The notes: generated by a model not told the origin, from the letters alone. 64,000 nucleotides of DNA from Nitrospira sp. (GCA_024998645.1 JACOEJ010000001.1:40506-104505), one strand, 5' to 3'; positions 17,153-25,630 are shown, counted from the stretch's first letter. Translations and numbers: made by a program.

Positions 17153-18043
17153 CTATGGTTTCACGATAAGAACAGGACACGTGGCCAACTGCGCCACTGC
17201 GCGGGATACGCTTCCAAGCGAAATTGCTTTAACACCCGTGAGACCGCGCGATCCGACGACCAGCAAATCCACCCCCTCGCGTTGCGCCGCCCGGACAATC
17301 GTTTGGGCCGGATGGCCGGACAACACTCGTGTGCGAAGTGGGGCTTGAATACCTTTCAATGCTTCCATCGCCCCCTCGATGGCCTGATGCGCAAGCTCCT
17401 TTCGATGACGGATGAACTTCGCCTGCATTTTCCGGCTCTCGGCGTCATGAAAACGGTCGAGTACCAGCTTTTCAGCTCCCAGCGGACGTGCCACACTGAC
17501 GACGGCGATCTCGCGCAACTCGGGCAGCGTGGCTAACACACGAGCCGCTCTCTGCGCATCGGCCGAACCATCCGTCGCCAGCATGACCCGCAGCCCTCCG
17601 CCACGCTGAACCCTGCCGGGGACTAAGAGCACCGAGCAGGGAGCATAGGACACCAAGCGATGAGAGACGCTGCCTAATCCAAATCCGGCAGCCTGGTGGG
17701 GCCCGCCCCGTCCGGAGATCACAAGATCCGGCTCACATTCCCGTATTAATCGAAGAAGCTCCTGACCTGGGACTCCTTCCCGCGTGATCACCTCCACAGC
17801 CGTAAACTTCTCTTTCAGAATCCGTTGCGCCCAGCTGAGAGCCGTATCGATCATCGCTTCCTGTTGCTGCAGGAGAAGCTGTCGACCGGCGGCTCCGATC
17901 GCGTCAGGAATCTCCAGCGGCCCCAGGACATGCACCAGCGTCACAACCGTATTCCCTGGATGCGGGAAGTCCCGCATCCACTGGACGATCTTTTCTGCCG
18001 TACCGGATTCGTCCAGTGCGACCATCCAACGCCTGGCTACCAC
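17153..18043 (-). CDS. tandem-domain universal stress protein
   Basis: This 296-residue protein has two UspA domains. Each ends in an ATP-binding G-x2-G-x9-G(S) type segment: ISGRGGPHQAAGFGLGSVSH near 140 and VVGSRGLTGVKAISLGSVSR near 270. GTG 18043 is preceded by AGGAGG at 6 bases. It heads the operon with the adenosine-specific kinase and phosphoesterase. A sigma-54-type promoter (18085-18100) and activator palindrome (18213-18231) lie directly upstream, so induction under stress or low oxygen is likely. Confidence 0.92.
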   Translation of the reverse strand: MVARRWMVALDESGTAEKIVQWMRDFPHPGNTVVTLVHVLGPLEIPDAIGAAGRQLLLQQQEAMIDTALSWAQRILKEKFTAVEVITREGVPGQELLRLIRECEPDLVISGRGGPHQAAGFGLGSVSHRLVSYAPCSVLLVPGRVQRGGGLRVMLATDGSADAQRAARVLATLPELREIAVVSVARPLGAEKLVLDRFHDAESRKMQAKFIRHRKELAHQAIEGAMEALKGIQAPLRTRVLSGHPAQTIVRAAQREGVDLLVVGSRGLTGVKAISLGSVSRAVAQLATCPVLIVKP

Positions 18044-18084
18044 AAGCCCCCTCCTGAGACTTCCAGCCTCCCTCCACGTTGATA

Positions 18085-18100
18085 AGCATCGGCCGTGCCG
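18085..18100 (-). promoter_or_regulatory. sigma-54 -24/-12 promoter for the universal stress protein operon
   Basis: Read on the minus strand: CGGCACGGCCGATGCT. GGCAC and TGC elements have the correct 10-base GG-GC spacing. It closely resembles the promoter at 24546 (TGGCACCGTCGATGCT). Predicted start near 18074, 31 bases before GTG 18043. Confidence 0.7.
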
Positions 18101-18212
18101 GACTCATTCGATTCGCTGACGATCACAAGCAAGACAATCACCCGCCCTTTCTTCAAGAGAACCGGTGCTTACGCGCAAGGGGCCGTTCTAGGAATCAGTC
18201 CCCGACGAGATG

Positions 18213-18231
18213 CTGTCCTATAATGCGACAG
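18213..18231 (-). promoter_or_regulatory. putative sigma-54 activator palindrome upstream of the usp operon
   Basis: Minus-strand reading CTGTCGCATTATAGGACAG, an imperfect palindrome centred ~136 bp before the -12 GC. It is nearly the same sequence as the site at 24434-24452. Confidence 0.65.
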
Positions 18232-18904
18232 ATACAGCAAAGAACGGTGTGGCATCACCGCCCTCAAGATGAAGCTTGACCGGGCGCGGAAGAGCGTTAT
18301 GTAATAATTGAGCGGAGGCCTCGGTGAGAGGAACAGTCAAGGACAAGAGGCCGAGCGCAGGGGTGGTGAGCAAGCCCGCAGAACGAGCGGGAAGCCTGAA
18401 GCTCCTCCAAGGTCTCAAAAATTGGCCCAAGCTCTCTAAACCCGCCCCCGCTCCGCTTTTTGTTTCCGGATAAACCCCTTCCAAGATGAGTGGACTCTTC
18501 AACTTCTCCAGGGAGGTGTTTTTGTATGATTTCGATGAGATGTATGGCGGGCTAAAAAAAAGGGGCCTGCCCTTATGTGGTTCCACGGAATGCCGCCCAC
18601 TGGCCGGAATCGGATTCAGCAACCCTTCAGTCGCTTGAGGCTGATTGCTCCGCGTCTCGACTTCATACAGACTCGAATCAACGACCATGCCTAATGGCAC
18701 CGATGATCGATAACGCGTCCCTCGAACCCGAACCCGCTACTCTCTCGACAACCGCGCCCTCTGCACGTTGGCTGCATAAGAGCAGATCGAACTTCCAAGA
18801 GGTTGCTACCCTCACTACGCCGCTCCCACCTCCCTCACTTTTATGGTAATCACTCTCCCCCGGGGATCAAGCGAGTCTCCAAGCCGCGACGGTCGCCCGA
18901 TATC
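18232..18904. other. 670-base stretch without a supported gene
   Basis: A 160-codon minus frame (18218-18700) exists but has no ribosome site and a low-complexity composition. GC-rich complementary segments occur (GGCCTC at 18319 with GAGGCC at 18347; CCCGC/GCGGG near 18376-18392), so a structured RNA is conceivable. Nothing recognisable otherwise. Confidence 0.35.
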
Positions 18905-20248
18905 TCACGGTTCAGGATTCGGCGGTGTTGGAATAACCCCTTGGCCGGTGAGGACGGCAAGAGCCTTCCGGGCATCGCTGATCCGGTCCACCGCAGACCG
19001 GTGCAACTCTTCGGCGGTTTTCAGCAGCCGGGCGACGCCCTGCGCTTGCGCTTTCATCGCCGTTGCCACAGCCACTCTCGGAACGACCTCCCATTCATCC
19101 ATCGCCGGCAGAATGTACCCGTCGTGGAGTCCCTTGTCCGCCGCACACTGGGCGAGCTCATGCGCTGCCGCCATCGCCATCTCATCGGTGATGGTCCCGG
19201 CCCGCACATCGAGCGCGCCACGGAAGACGGCCGGAAAGACGAGGGAGTTGTTGACCTGATTCGGGAAGTCCGACCGCCCCGTGGCGACAATGCGGGCGCC
19301 CGCCGCTTTCGCCTCCCACGGCCAGATCTCAGGGACCGGATTCGCACAGGCCAACACGATGGCGTCCCGGGCCATCGTCCGCACCCACTCCGGCCTGATG
19401 ATACCGCCGGCGGCAAAGGCCACACACACATCCGCTCCGGCCAACGCCTCGGCTATTCCTCCTCGACGCTGCTCCCTGTTCGATTCCACGCACACCGTCC
19501 ATTGCTCGCTATAGTCCTGATCCGTTTGATACTCACGACGATACGGTCCGAGAATCCCTCCGAGATCGCAGGCCACGATCTTCCCCGCATCCGCGCCGCA
19601 GGCCTTCAGATAGCGATAGGTCGGGATATTGGCCGCACCCATACCGATCATCGCGAGACGGACATGGCCGATCTGTTTGCCGACGACCTTCAAGGCGTTC
19701 AGCACCGCCGCGAGCACCACCGTGCCGGTCCCCTGCTGATCGTCATGCCACACCGGAATCGTGCACAGCCGACGGGCTTCGCGCAGAACGCGAAAGCACT
19801 TCGGCATCGAGATATCTTCGAGATTGATCCCCCCGAACGAGGGCTCCAGCACCTTCACCGTGCGAACGATTTCATCCGGATCTTTGGTCCCGAGACAAAT
19901 CGGCACCGCATCCACTCCGCCCAGATACTTAAACAGCAGCGCCTTGCCTTCCATGACCGGCAGCCCGGCCTCCGGTCCGATGTCGCCTAGGCCGAGGACT
20001 CGCGTACCGTCTGAAATGACGGCGATCGAATTCGCCTTATTGGTGTGCTCATAAACCAAATCCGGCCGAGCCTGAATCGCACGGCAGGGAGCGGCGACGC
20101 CCGGCGTGTACCAAATCGAGAAATCCTCGACGCCTCGAATGGGACACTTGGGCGCCGTCTGGATCTTGCCCTTGTAATAAGCGTGGAGCCGGAGCGCCTC
20201 TTCGGCCGGCTTCCGGGCTTTGGCGAGCAACTCTTCCGGCGTGGGCAT
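18905..20248 (-). CDS. NAD(P)-dependent malic enzyme
   Basis: This 447-residue enzyme decarboxylates malate to pyruvate with reduction of NAD(P). Motifs are intact: SIWYTPGVAAPCRAIQ (catalytic Tyr), NSIAVISDGTRVLGLGDIG, GKALLFKYLGGVDA (catalytic Lys), NLEDISMPKCF, WHDDQQGTGTVVLA (metal ligands) and the Rossmann loop MIGMGAANI. It lacks the C-terminal phosphotransacetylase-like domain of MaeB. ATG 20248 is preceded by AAAGGGGG. It may supply pyruvate to the acetyl-CoA/acetate reactions encoded elsewhere in this window. Confidence 0.93.
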   Translation of the reverse strand: MPTPEELLAKARKPAEEALRLHAYYKGKIQTAPKCPIRGVEDFSIWYTPGVAAPCRAIQARPDLVYEHTNKANSIAVISDGTRVLGLGDIGPEAGLPVMEGKALLFKYLGGVDAVPICLGTKDPDEIVRTVKVLEPSFGGINLEDISMPKCFRVLREARRLCTIPVWHDDQQGTGTVVLAAVLNALKVVGKQIGHVRLAMIGMGAANIPTYRYLKACGADAGKIVACDLGGILGPYRREYQTDQDYSEQWTVCVESNREQRRGGIAEALAGADVCVAFAAGGIIRPEWVRTMARDAIVLACANPVPEIWPWEAKAAGARIVATGRSDFPNQVNNSLVFPAVFRGALDVRAGTITDEMAMAAAHELAQCAADKGLHDGYILPAMDEWEVVPRVAVATAMKAQAQGVARLLKTAEELHRSAVDRISDARKALAVLTGQGVIPTPPNPEP

Positions 20249-20381
20249 CAGCGCCCCCTTTCCTGCACATGATCGTGCGTCAACCGCATGACGCACCAAT
20301 GCGCTGCGGCGCACGTTCAATTCGTCGTATCGTGGACTCTTGCTTCCGGTCTTGAAGCCGGCGGGACTGTCGGCCTTGTCC

Positions 20382-20410
20382 GAACAGGGAGCGGCAAGGC
20401 TCCCTTGTTC
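20382..20410 (-). terminator. hairpin between the zinc-ribbon and malic enzyme genes
   Basis: GAACAGGGAGC and GCTCCCTTGTTC form a 6-bp perfect stem (GGGAGC/GCTCCC) extended by GAACA/TGTTC with a one-base bulge; loop of six. It lies 16 bases after the stop of the zinc-ribbon gene on the minus strand. There is no U-tract, so it is a weak or factor-dependent terminator at best. Confidence 0.35.
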
Positions 20411-20425
20411 CGGCAGGCCTGTGGG

Positions 20426-20662
20426 TTAGCTGAGAGAGAAATGTCTCTGGCTGGTACCGATGTGTCCACGTTCCGGCTCCGCGACGGGTTGCCGACGATG
20501 GGCGAGAATCACCGGATCGATCCGCTCGCCGCAACTGACGCAGCGCCAGTCGAACGAGGCGAGTTCGTGCACCGGCTCCGGAACCATGAGACCGCCGCAA
20601 CGATGACAGTGGTCGGCATGAGCCTGCCCTCGCGCGACGGATAGACTTGAGCGTTTGATCAT
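20426..20662 (-). CDS. small double zinc-ribbon protein
   Basis: This 78-residue protein carries two CxxC pairs, HCHRCGGLMVPEP and WRCVSCGERIDPVI, a four-cysteine zinc ribbon. Small proteins with the CxxCGGLM...CxxCGxxxDPVI pattern are frequent in Nitrospira and Deltaproteobacteria; their role is not established. GGAG lies 6 bases before ATG 20662. Confidence 0.75.
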   Translation of the reverse strand: MIKRSSLSVARGQAHADHCHRCGGLMVPEPVHELASFDWRCVSCGERIDPVILAHRRQPVAEPERGHIGTSQRHFSLS

Positions 20663-20817
20663 ACGCAACTCCTTCCTTGTGGCTGAAGTATCGGTTTACA
20701 CCTATGAGCCACAATCCCGTAAAAGGATTCATCCCTGCTATTCCTCCTTCAATTCCAAGTGAGGCCGCTTCATGATCGTTGCGTAGTCCGGACCGCTCAC
20801 GCCTGAGCGTGACGGTT

Positions 20818-22551
20818 TCACGCCCTCCGCATCGTACGCATGAGCAATGGGCGCAGCTCATGCAGTGGCCTGGCATTCAGGACCTCGCGCGTTTCGATCC
20901 ACCCCCGTCGCGCCTGTCCCACCCCGTACCGGAGATTCCCGAGGTCGAGGGTGCTGTGGGCATCGGAGTTGATGCTCACCATGACGCCTGCTTCTTTCGC
21001 CAGCTGACAGTCTGTATCGGCCAGATCCAGACGGATCGGATGCGCATTCACCTCCAGGAAGCAGCCCCGCTCACGCGCATGACGGATGACCCGCGGCATA
21101 TCCACATCGTACGGCGCACGTTCATCGATGAGCCGGCCGCTGGGGTGCGCCAGGATCGTAAAATACGGATGGTCCATGGCCCGCAGAATCCGCTCGGTCT
21201 GCTTCTGCCGGGAGAGCCGGAAGTGGCTATGGACGGCGCCGACAACCAGGTCGAGCCGGCTCAGATCGTCATCCGGAAGATCCAGGCTGCCGTCCTCCAG
21301 AATATCCACCTCGATCCCCTTCAAGAGCGTGATGCCGATCGCGGTGTCGTTCAGCCGGTCGATCTCCTCAAGCTGTTCACGCAACCGTTGGGAATCGAGG
21401 CCTTTCGCCATCGCGAGCCGTCGTGAATGCTCGGTGATCGCCAGATATTCCAGCCCGCGGTCGCGCGCCGCCGCCGCCATTTCTTTGAGGCTGTTCTGAC
21501 CGTCGGTCGCCTTGGTATGGGCATGCAGGTCCCCTTTCAGATCGGCAACCTCCACGAGCCTCGGCAGGCGTCCGGCCAGCGCCGCGTCGAACTCTCCGCG
21601 ATTCTCCCGCAGTTCCGGTGGAATCCAGGGCAGCCCCACCGCGGCGTAGACCGATTCTTCGGTGGCGCCAGCGACAGCTCGATCGCCCTTGAACACTCCG
21701 TACTCATTGATCTTGAGCCCTCGCCGTTGAGCCATCTGGCGAAGCGCCACATTGTGCGCCTTGCTCCCGGTGAAATATTGAAGCGCCGCTCCATAGCTTT
21801 CCCCGGGTACAACCCTCACATCGACTTGCAGCTTACAGGCAAGGCGAAGACTTGCTTTCGTGGCACCCTGCGCCAGCACCTCTTCGACTTCCGGATAGGA
21901 CACGAACCGGTCCATCACAGCACTGCCGGGAGCAGCCGTGACCAGAAGATCGAGATCCCCGATCGTTTCTTTCGCCCGCCGGTAGCTCCCCGCTGCGACA
22001 ACTCGTTCCACCCCGGGAGACTCTTTGAGGTATGCGATCAGAGATTCGGCATATTGGGCCGCAATCGCCAGTTTGACGCGCTTCGCTTCACCGGTCCTGG
22101 CTTGCAGATGATGCAGGAGATATTGTTCGGTTTTGTCTCCGAACCCACGGAGCGTTCTCACGCGCCCCTCCTCCGCCGCCTTTTGCAACTGGTCGAGGGT
22201 CCGGATACCGAGATCGTGATACAGCACTTTCACCCGCTTCGGTCCGATACCGGGGATTTTGAGCAATTCGACCAGCGTCGCCGGCACCGTCTTTCGATGT
22301 TCTTCCAGCATGGCCGCTGTGCCGGTTTCGACAATCTCCCGAATCTTCGCGGCCAGATCTTTGCCGATCCCCGGCAATTCGGTCAGATCCTGGCCCTTTG
22401 CGAGCATCGCCGCGACATCCTGAGGCAGATCGCGAAGTGTACGCGCCGCGTTACGATAGGCGCGGATGCGGAACGGGTTGGCGCCTTCAATCTCAAGCAG
22501 GTCCGCCAACTCATCGAAGTCCGCGGCGATATCCGCATTGTGTACCGGCAT
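20818..22551 (-). CDS. polX: PolX-type DNA polymerase/3'-5' exonuclease
   Basis: This 577-residue protein is full length for bacterial PolX. The N-terminal Pol-beta part has helix-hairpin-helix segments (LLKIPGIGPKRVKVLY, VRTLRGFGDKTEQYLL) and the nucleotidyltransferase motif GSYRRAKETIGDLDLLV with its aspartates, plus a further aspartate in VDVRVV. The C-terminal PHP domain (~335-577) begins GDLHAHTKATDG and contains HSHFRLSRQ and NSDAHST metal ligands. It fills short gaps in base-excision repair. With the LigD phosphoesterase nearby it supports a DNA-maintenance theme. Confidence 0.93.
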   Translation of the reverse strand: MPVHNADIAADFDELADLLEIEGANPFRIRAYRNAARTLRDLPQDVAAMLAKGQDLTELPGIGKDLAAKIREIVETGTAAMLEEHRKTVPATLVELLKIPGIGPKRVKVLYHDLGIRTLDQLQKAAEEGRVRTLRGFGDKTEQYLLHHLQARTGEAKRVKLAIAAQYAESLIAYLKESPGVERVVAAGSYRRAKETIGDLDLLVTAAPGSAVMDRFVSYPEVEEVLAQGATKASLRLACKLQVDVRVVPGESYGAALQYFTGSKAHNVALRQMAQRRGLKINEYGVFKGDRAVAGATEESVYAAVGLPWIPPELRENRGEFDAALAGRLPRLVEVADLKGDLHAHTKATDGQNSLKEMAAAARDRGLEYLAITEHSRRLAMAKGLDSQRLREQLEEIDRLNDTAIGITLLKGIEVDILEDGSLDLPDDDLSRLDLVVGAVHSHFRLSRQKQTERILRAMDHPYFTILAHPSGRLIDERAPYDVDMPRVIRHARERGCFLEVNAHPIRLDLADTDCQLAKEAGVMVSINSDAHSTLDLGNLRYGVGQARRGWIETREVLNARPLHELRPLLMRTMRRA

Positions 22552-22595
22552 AGGTGGCCTGCTCTCTCTCTCCTACGGCTGGCTGGAAGCGGGCT

Positions 22596-22754
22596 TCACG
22601 GCCCCGCCTTGTCGCTTCTTTTTCTCTGAGACCGTTTCCTGCTCGGTTTGACCGCTGCCCCCTTGGCCGCTTCCCGCTCTTTCTCCAACCTCAACTTCTT
22701 GAATCGCTTCGCCTGGATTTTCGGCAGATTCTTAAACAACAGGCGCTGCTTCAT
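22596..22754 (-). CDS. small very basic protein
   Basis: This 52-residue protein starts MKQRLLFKNLPKIQAKRFKKLRLEKERE and ends in a Lys/Arg/Ser tail. GAGGA precedes ATG 22754 by 6 bases. The composition suggests nucleic-acid or ribosome contact. Family not recognised. It lies 44 bases upstream of polX. Confidence 0.55.
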   Translation of the reverse strand: MKQRLLFKNLPKIQAKRFKKLRLEKEREAAKGAAVKPSRKRSQRKRSDKAGP

Positions 22755-22806
22755 GAACGGTCCTCGCGACTCCCGGAATATCGGGTTGCATGGCCCCGGC
22801 CTTTCG

Positions 22807-23280
22807 TTAGAAGCTCCCCAATGAGGCCGCGAAGCCGGCAACCACATGCCTGGCCACCGGACTCTTGCCGGCTCCCGTCCGTACCGCACAGATGGAAATC
22901 ACGGGTTTCGTCGACCGGAGCATCGTGGCATGCGGACCCATCAGCCGGAAGTCCGCGCCTGCGGCCAGTGCACGCGATGCCTTATGCATGAGCTCTTCAT
23001 GCGAGACATCGCTGTACGCAAAAATCACTTGATCAACCGCCTGGTCTGCAATGAGGGTTTCCAGAGATTCCTCCGGCATGATCGGGATACCGTCCGGATA
23101 CAGCGCTCCGGCCAGAGCGGGCGGATACATCCGTCCCGCGATGTTGGGAATCTGCGCGGCAGTAAAGGCCATGACCCGGTAGTCGGGGTCGGATCGGAAC
23201 ACGACGTTGAAGTTGTGGAAGTCTCGGCCGGCTGCCCCCATAATCACGACCTTGATAACCTTGCTGACGCGATTTGCCAC
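22807..23280 (-). pseudogene. truncated cyclic 2,3-diphosphoglycerate synthetase-like GTPase
   Basis: This 157-residue frame reproduces the N-terminal third of the family: VVIMGAAGRDFHNFNVVFR, FTAAQIPNIAGRMYPPALAG, QVIFAYSDVSHEELMHKASR, AGADFRLMGPHATMLRSTKP and ISICAVRTGAGKSPVARHVV. It stops within about 15 residues after the P-loop GAGKS, whereas family members run to roughly 450 residues. No continuation is visible in any minus frame downstream. GTG 23280 has AGGAGA at 8 bases. It is either a broken gene or a deliberately short Rossmann-only variant. Confidence 0.7.
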
Positions 23281-23305
23281 TAGCCTTCTCCTGCTCTGGT
23301 GATTT

Positions 23306-23324
23306 CTGCGACAAACTGAGACAG
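23306..23324 (+). promoter_or_regulatory. weak activator-type palindrome
   Basis: CTGCGACAAACTGAGACAG keeps the outer CTG/CAG and GACAG of the proposed motif. Its centre is ~95 bp before the -12 of the candidate promoter at 23397. This is the weakest of the series. Confidence 0.25.
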
Positions 23325-23396
23325 CCTTATGCCCTGCCCCTGAGTTGGAATCCCTGGATTCACAAGAAGATCGCGCAGGCCGCCGCACTTACTTCC

Positions 23397-23412
23397 TGGT
23401 CTCTACCTTGCA
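23397..23412 (+). promoter_or_regulatory. possible sigma-54 promoter for the SnoaL-like gene
   Basis: TGGTCTCTACCTTGCA has GG and GC with correct spacing and a perfect TTGCA. The -24 side (TGGTCT) is poor but resembles the promoter at 59412. Confidence 0.35.
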
Positions 23413-23462
23413 GTTCTCATACTCACGGTCACAGACAGATCACTCACAGGAGGACGATTCCT

Positions 23463-24008
23463 ATGAATGTTCGATCAGCCTCGATTTTGGGTGTCGCATG
23501 TCTCGGGATAGGGCTCTGGGCGGCACAACCACTTCTCGCCGTTGCCAAAACCCAGGTCACAGCGAGCACGATTCTGGAGGTCGACCCACAAACGACGAAG
23601 GACTTGCTCGCCACCTTCGAGCAGGCCGAAAAGGCGATGCAAGCCCAGGATCTGGATGGCATCATGGCGTTGTATGCGGATGACTATTACTACCATGGCC
23701 TCAAGAAGGCCGACATCCGGAAAGTCTGGGCACAACTCTTCGACCATTACAAAGATCTGGAAAGCTTTCACACGTTTTCAGTCATCCGGACGGTAGGAGC
23801 CGGAAGCAAGCTTACCGCTGAAATGACTTGCACCGGCGTCGTCTGGGGCACCGCCAAGAACACCAAACTGAGAAGTCCGGTCGATAGCTGGTATGAAGAA
23901 GTCCACTTTCTGAAAAAGGAAAACGGCAGATGGCGTATTACGGGAAACGCCGGTGGTGAATCGGAGCCGATTCTTCCTTTTGGAACGGCCCCGCATCCAT
24001 TGTTCTGA
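23463..24008 (+). CDS. exported SnoaL/NTF2-like protein
   Basis: This 181-residue protein has a signal peptide (VRSASILGVACLGIGLWAAQPLLAVAK) and an NTF2-like cone fold: LLATFEQAEKAMQAQDLDGIMALYADDYYYHG, then VIRTVGAGSKLTAEMTCTG and VHFLKKENGRWRITGN. Such periplasmic DUF4440/SnoaL-type proteins usually bind small ligands without known catalysis. AGGAGG precedes ATG 23463. It is divergent from the truncated GTPase gene. Confidence 0.8.
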   Translation: MNVRSASILGVACLGIGLWAAQPLLAVAKTQVTASTILEVDPQTTKDLLATFEQAEKAMQAQDLDGIMALYADDYYYHGLKKADIRKVWAQLFDHYKDLESFHTFSVIRTVGAGSKLTAEMTCTGVVWGTAKNTKLRSPVDSWYEEVHFLKKENGRWRITGNAGGESEPILPFGTAPHPLF

Positions 24009-24433
24009 GCATCATTCCTCCAATTCCGTTCCGGTTCTCTGGACTGGAGGCGAAGAACCCGCACCCGGGACGGGTACGACCGGCATCATTCACAGGAAAC
24101 AATAAAACACCCCGCTTCTGTGAGGAGCCCTCCGGTCCGACCTTCACTTCTGGAGTGAAACCGAGCGACCCGGCACGCCCAACCCTTTCCGATCACTCTG
24201 CGCCTCTCAGTCTTCGGGCTCTCTTTAGAGCCGTGCCTCCTACGGGCACCGCGATAGAAGCGCATCCCCTCAGACCCACTCCACTCCCGGCCTGGACCCG
24301 AGCCCCGAACCAACCGTCCAGCACAGAAGCGGGAACTTCCGATTATCCTGGTCTCACCTCCCCTCCTACTTTTCTGATAACGCAGAGCGGTGCGAGATCA
24401 ATGGCGAACAACTCCCCAGCGGCACAATCGGCG

Positions 24434-24452
24434 CTGTCCTATAACGCAACAG
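24434..24452 (+). promoter_or_regulatory. putative sigma-54 activator palindrome upstream of the Hsp20 operon
   Basis: CTGTCCTATAACGCAACAG, centred ~117 bp before the -12 GC. It matches 18213-18231 at 17 of 19 positions when that site is read on the plus strand (CTGTCCTATAATGCGACAG). Confidence 0.65.
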
Positions 24453-24545
24453 TACCCGATTCATTCTCTCACCTCCGACTCCGGCTCCATGATCGAACCC
24501 GTTGAATCTTCACCAATTGCATTTTTTGGCAAGACCTCTTTTCTT

Positions 24546-24561
24546 TGGCACCGTCGATGCT
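24546..24561 (+). promoter_or_regulatory. sigma-54 -24/-12 promoter for the winged-helix/Hsp20 operon
   Basis: TGGCACCGTCGATGCT has a perfect TGGCAC, five-base spacer and ATGCT. Predicted start near 24572, 31 bases before ATG 24603. Confidence 0.75.
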
Positions 24562-24602
24562 ATTGCTCTTCTTAGCAATACACCGGTTGGTTGAGGTGCA
24601 CC

Positions 24603-24857
24603 ATGGCGACCGCTCAAGATCTCAGCGCCATTCTCCTGGAGATGGTCGAAGAGACTCCGGATTGCGACGTAGAAGAGCTAACGGCGCACTGCCCCCAGGC
24701 CACGTGGAATCAGGTGTTTTTGGCTCTGGACAACTTGAGTCGTGCAGGGCGAGTGACGCTTCGGCAAGAGGGTCCAGGGCGTTACAAGGTCGGGTTGGCC
24801 TCACAGAGGTCAGTCAATAGTCAGGTTTCTCACAACATTACGCCTAACGCAGTATAG
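24603..24857 (+). CDS. small winged-helix-like protein, paralogue 3 of 3
   Basis: This 84-residue protein heads the Hsp20 operon. The signature CDVEELTAHCPQATWNQVF followed by LDNLSRAGRVTLR is shared with 5137-5358 and 11615-11866. GAGGTG precedes ATG. Its position as first gene after a sigma-54-type promoter suggests autoregulation or co-regulation of the stress operon; this is inference. Confidence 0.78.
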   Translation: MATAQDLSAILLEMVEETPDCDVEELTAHCPQATWNQVFLALDNLSRAGRVTLRQEGPGRYKVGLASQRSVNSQVSHNITPNAV

Positions 24858-24874
24858 GCAAGGAGGAATAGGTT

Positions 24875-25348
24875 ATGAGTACTCTCACGAGATGGGAACC
24901 GATGAGCCGCTGGAGCCCCTTTAAGGAAGTGGAAGAACTGGAGAAGCGCCTCTCTCAGCTCCTGGGTCGGAGTGCACCGGCGGGAAGCGGTGAGAAAAAC
25001 GAGGCGATTTCCGTGGCCCAATGGTCGCCGGTGGTCGATATCAGCGAGGACGAGAAGGAATATGCGATCAAGGCCGAGTTGCCGGATGTGAAGAAAGAAG
25101 ACATCAAGCTGAACGTGCATGACGATGTCCTGACGATTACCGGCGAACGGAAGTATGAAAAGGAAGAGAAGGGGAAGAAGTATCATCGAGTCGAACGCGC
25201 GTACGGAAGCTTTATGCGCAGTTTCACTCTGCCGGAAGATGCGGACGGGACGAAGGTGACGGCAGAATACAAGGATGGCTTGCTCAACGTCCGATTGCCG
25301 AAATCGGAAAAGGCCAAGCCGAAATCGATCGAAGTCAAAGTGGCCTGA
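24875..25348 (+). CDS. Hsp20/alpha-crystallin small heat-shock protein
   Basis: This 157-residue chaperone has the alpha-crystallin domain at ~45-145: WSPVVDISEDEKEYAIKAELP, DIKLNVHDDVLTITGERKYEKEE, SFMRSFTLPEDADGTKVTAEYKDGLLNV, and the C-terminal KPKSIEVKV anchoring strand. It holds unfolding proteins without ATP. AAGGAGGAA precedes ATG. Small Hsps are hallmark genes of hypoxia and stationary-phase regulons. Confidence 0.96.
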   Translation: MSTLTRWEPMSRWSPFKEVEELEKRLSQLLGRSAPAGSGEKNEAISVAQWSPVVDISEDEKEYAIKAELPDVKKEDIKLNVHDDVLTITGERKYEKEEKGKKYHRVERAYGSFMRSFTLPEDADGTKVTAEYKDGLLNVRLPKSEKAKPKSIEVKVA

Positions 25349-25422
25349 GACAAGCGGTCGAGTTCAAGGTTAGGCTGAAGTGGGTACGCTTTCCTCAGAC
25401 TGACCTGTTTAGAAAGGAGGCG

Positions 25423-25581
25423 ATGATGTTTCGCCATCCCCATTACTTGGACATTCCCTGGGATATCCACTGGCACCAGGACGCACAGACACGCCATCGG
25501 CACGTCTGGTGGCTGGTCGGCGTTCTGGTGCTGATCGCACTGCTCCTGATCGGAGTGCGTGCCGTCGGCGGAGAGTTCTAG
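25423..25581 (+). CDS. small single-pass membrane protein
   Basis: This 52-residue protein has a His-rich N-terminus (FRHPHYLDIPWDIHWHQDAQTRHRH), one transmembrane helix (VWWLVGVLVLIALLLIGV) and a short tail. AAAGGAGG precedes the tandem ATGs at 25423/25426. The histidines could bind metal or haem. It lies in the stress operon. No family recognised. Confidence 0.7.
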   Translation: MMFRHPHYLDIPWDIHWHQDAQTRHRHVWWLVGVLVLIALLLIGVRAVGGEF

Positions 25582-25630
25582 GCCGCGGGTTTCGTTGTTC
25601 GTTGAATGACGTAGCAGTAAGGGAGGCGTA

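Larger units (their letters stand above)
24009..24602. other. 590-base interval holding the Hsp20-operon control region
   Basis: No gene is supported; the longest frames lack ribosome sites. The distal part carries the activator palindrome (24434-24452) and the sigma-54 promoter (24546-24561). The first ~400 bases hold nothing I recognise. Confidence 0.5.

Noticed and set aside
18218-18700. 160-codon minus-strand open frame
   Set aside because: No ribosome site, biased Leu/Ser/Pro composition, no family resemblance; such frames are common by chance in GC-rich DNA.
20367-20387. CTGTCG...CGAACAG pair resembling the activator palindrome
   Set aside because: The spacing is 21 rather than 19 bases and no promoter lies at the right distance from the malic enzyme start.
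23774-23996. antisense frames opposite the SnoaL-like gene
   Set aside because: They mirror codon bias of the real gene and have no start signal.
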